A stretch of DNA of 6,927 nucleotides, taken from the NCBI RefSeq assembly GCF_031082345.1, contig NZ_JAVHLH010000156.1:1-6927 (forward strand). Direction: 5' to 3'. Positions 6,418 through 6,927 of this stretch are shown in pieces. Source of the stretch: Brevundimonas sp. Its GTDB lineage: Bacteria; Pseudomonadota; Alphaproteobacteria; Caulobacterales; Caulobacteraceae. The translations under genes were made by a program, and so were the position numbers. The notes beneath the pieces were generated by a model that did no database searches, was not told the origin of the DNA, and saw only the letters and a list, made by a program, of their open reading frames with translations. Position 1 is the first letter of the stretch. Each line of letters starts with the position of its first letter.

Positions 6418-6927
6418 CTATTCCGACGACGACGAGCGCCGCCGGCCGAAATCGGGCGCGGCCGCCTTCTGCTCCGCCCAATAGGCGGCGCCGTCGCGCG
6501 GCTTGAACATGGTCTTGGCCACGCCCTCGCGCGACACCACGGCGAAGGTGTTGGTCGAGGCCTGATACAGCAGCACGTCGCCGTTAGGCCGCTCGACCCG
6601 CTCCGTGTCCGCGGGCGGGCGCGTCGTGAAGGCCTGCACCCTGGCCAGATAGTCCTCGGCCGAGGCGGCCCCGAAGTCAGCGCCGTTGCGCGCGAACAGC
6701 CGCGCCGTCTTGGCGTCCAGCGTCTCGCGCCGGTTGACCGTCAGCACCGGTTTGGCCGGTTCAGAGGCCTCCGCCGCCGCGGCGGGCGCGCCGGCCGCCG
6801 AGGTCAGCACCGCCTCCGCCCCTTCGGCCGCCCGGTCCCGCGTCTCGACCGCCGAACCGCCGTTGCCACAAGCCGCCAGCAGGAGCAGCGCCAGCGCCGC
6901 CGCGGCCGTGTTGAGGTTCCTGTCAAT
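6418..6927 (-). CDS. Putative lipoprotein with a toxin-like C-terminal domain (5' end outside window)
   Basis: The reverse frame is open from the right edge to TAG at 6418-6420, giving 169 visible residues. The start codon lies past the edge, probably by only a few codons. The first visible residues are a signal peptide: a short polar start IDRNLNT, a hydrophobic core of Ala/Leu, then the lipobox LAAC with Cys20 and Gly21. By the E. coli +2 rule, glycine at +2 would favour the outer membrane. An Ala/Glu/Pro-rich linker (about 21-60) follows. The globular part, about 63-155, has NGADFGAASAEDYLARVQAF (81-100), RPNGDVLLYQASTNTFAVVS (113-132), TMFKPRDGAAYWAEQ (139-153), and a tail RRRSSSSE. This layout resembles C-terminal nuclease-like domains of polymorphic toxins, recalled from memory rather than searched. 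An internal GTG at 6810 would remove the signal peptide and is not the likely start. Lipoprotein: fairly sure; domain function: unknown. Confidence 0.75.
   Translation of the reverse strand: MDRNLNTAAAALALLLLAACGNGGSAVETRDRAAEGAEAVLTSAAGAPAAAAEASEPAKPVLTVNRRETLDAKTARLFARNGADFGAASAEDYLARVQAFTTRPPADTERVERPNGDVLLYQASTNTFAVVSREGVAKTMFKPRDGAAYWAEQKAAAPDFGRRRSSSSE

Noticed and set aside
1..6927. CRISPR array, tRNA/rRNA genes, insertion sequences or prophage genes
   Set aside because: No regularly spaced direct repeats, tRNA cloverleaf, transposase or integrase motifs, or terminal inverted repeats with target duplications were seen.

Overview
The window is GC-rich chromosomal DNA from an alphaproteobacterium, most likely Caulobacterales/Caulobacteraceae (a Brevundimonas- or Caulobacter-like organism). 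This rests on three things: the strong G/C third-position bias, protein sequences that read like Caulobacteraceae versions (the cysteine-poor Fur, the small XRE protein ending in a [13 protein letters not shown] tail), and the gene order. No taxonomic search could be run. Nothing in composition marks a transferred island; this is mostly a housekeeping neighbourhood.

Layout. Left edge to 967: the 3' part of rimI (ribosomal protein S18 N-acetyltransferase), then fur (iron-responsive repressor), both forward. From 964 to 1263: a 99-residue XRE-family regulator on the reverse strand, whose stop codon shares a CTAG with the fur stop. A 76-bp divergent control region (1264-1339) separates it from the next block. 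From 1340 to 5825: a tightly overlapping forward operon miaB - ybeZ(phoH-like) - ybeY - lnt, with overlaps of 11, 4 and 14 bp. It is the alphaproteobacterial counterpart of the E. coli miaB-ybeZ-ybeY-ybeX-lnt operon, but ybeX/corC is missing. A 160-bp non-coding gap (5826-5985) with several possible hairpins precedes a forward XRE regulator (5986-6402) in the position of rhizobial PhrR/PraR. A convergent reverse-strand gene (6418 to beyond the right edge) encodes a lipoprotein; its start lies outside the window.

How the genes fit together. RimI, MiaB, YbeZ and YbeY all act on translation: ribosomal protein acetylation, tRNA A37 methylthiolation, and rRNA maturation/ribosome quality control. 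Lnt completes N-acylation of lipoproteins. Fur supplies iron control beside miaB, whose product needs two iron-sulfur clusters. The two small XRE proteins are probably local regulators; their targets cannot be read from the sequence.

The least ordinary item is the right-edge lipoprotein. After its lipobox and a disordered Ala/Pro/Glu linker it carries a compact domain that resembles, from memory of the families, the small nuclease-like C-terminal domains of polymorphic/contact-dependent toxins. The usual histidines appear to be replaced.
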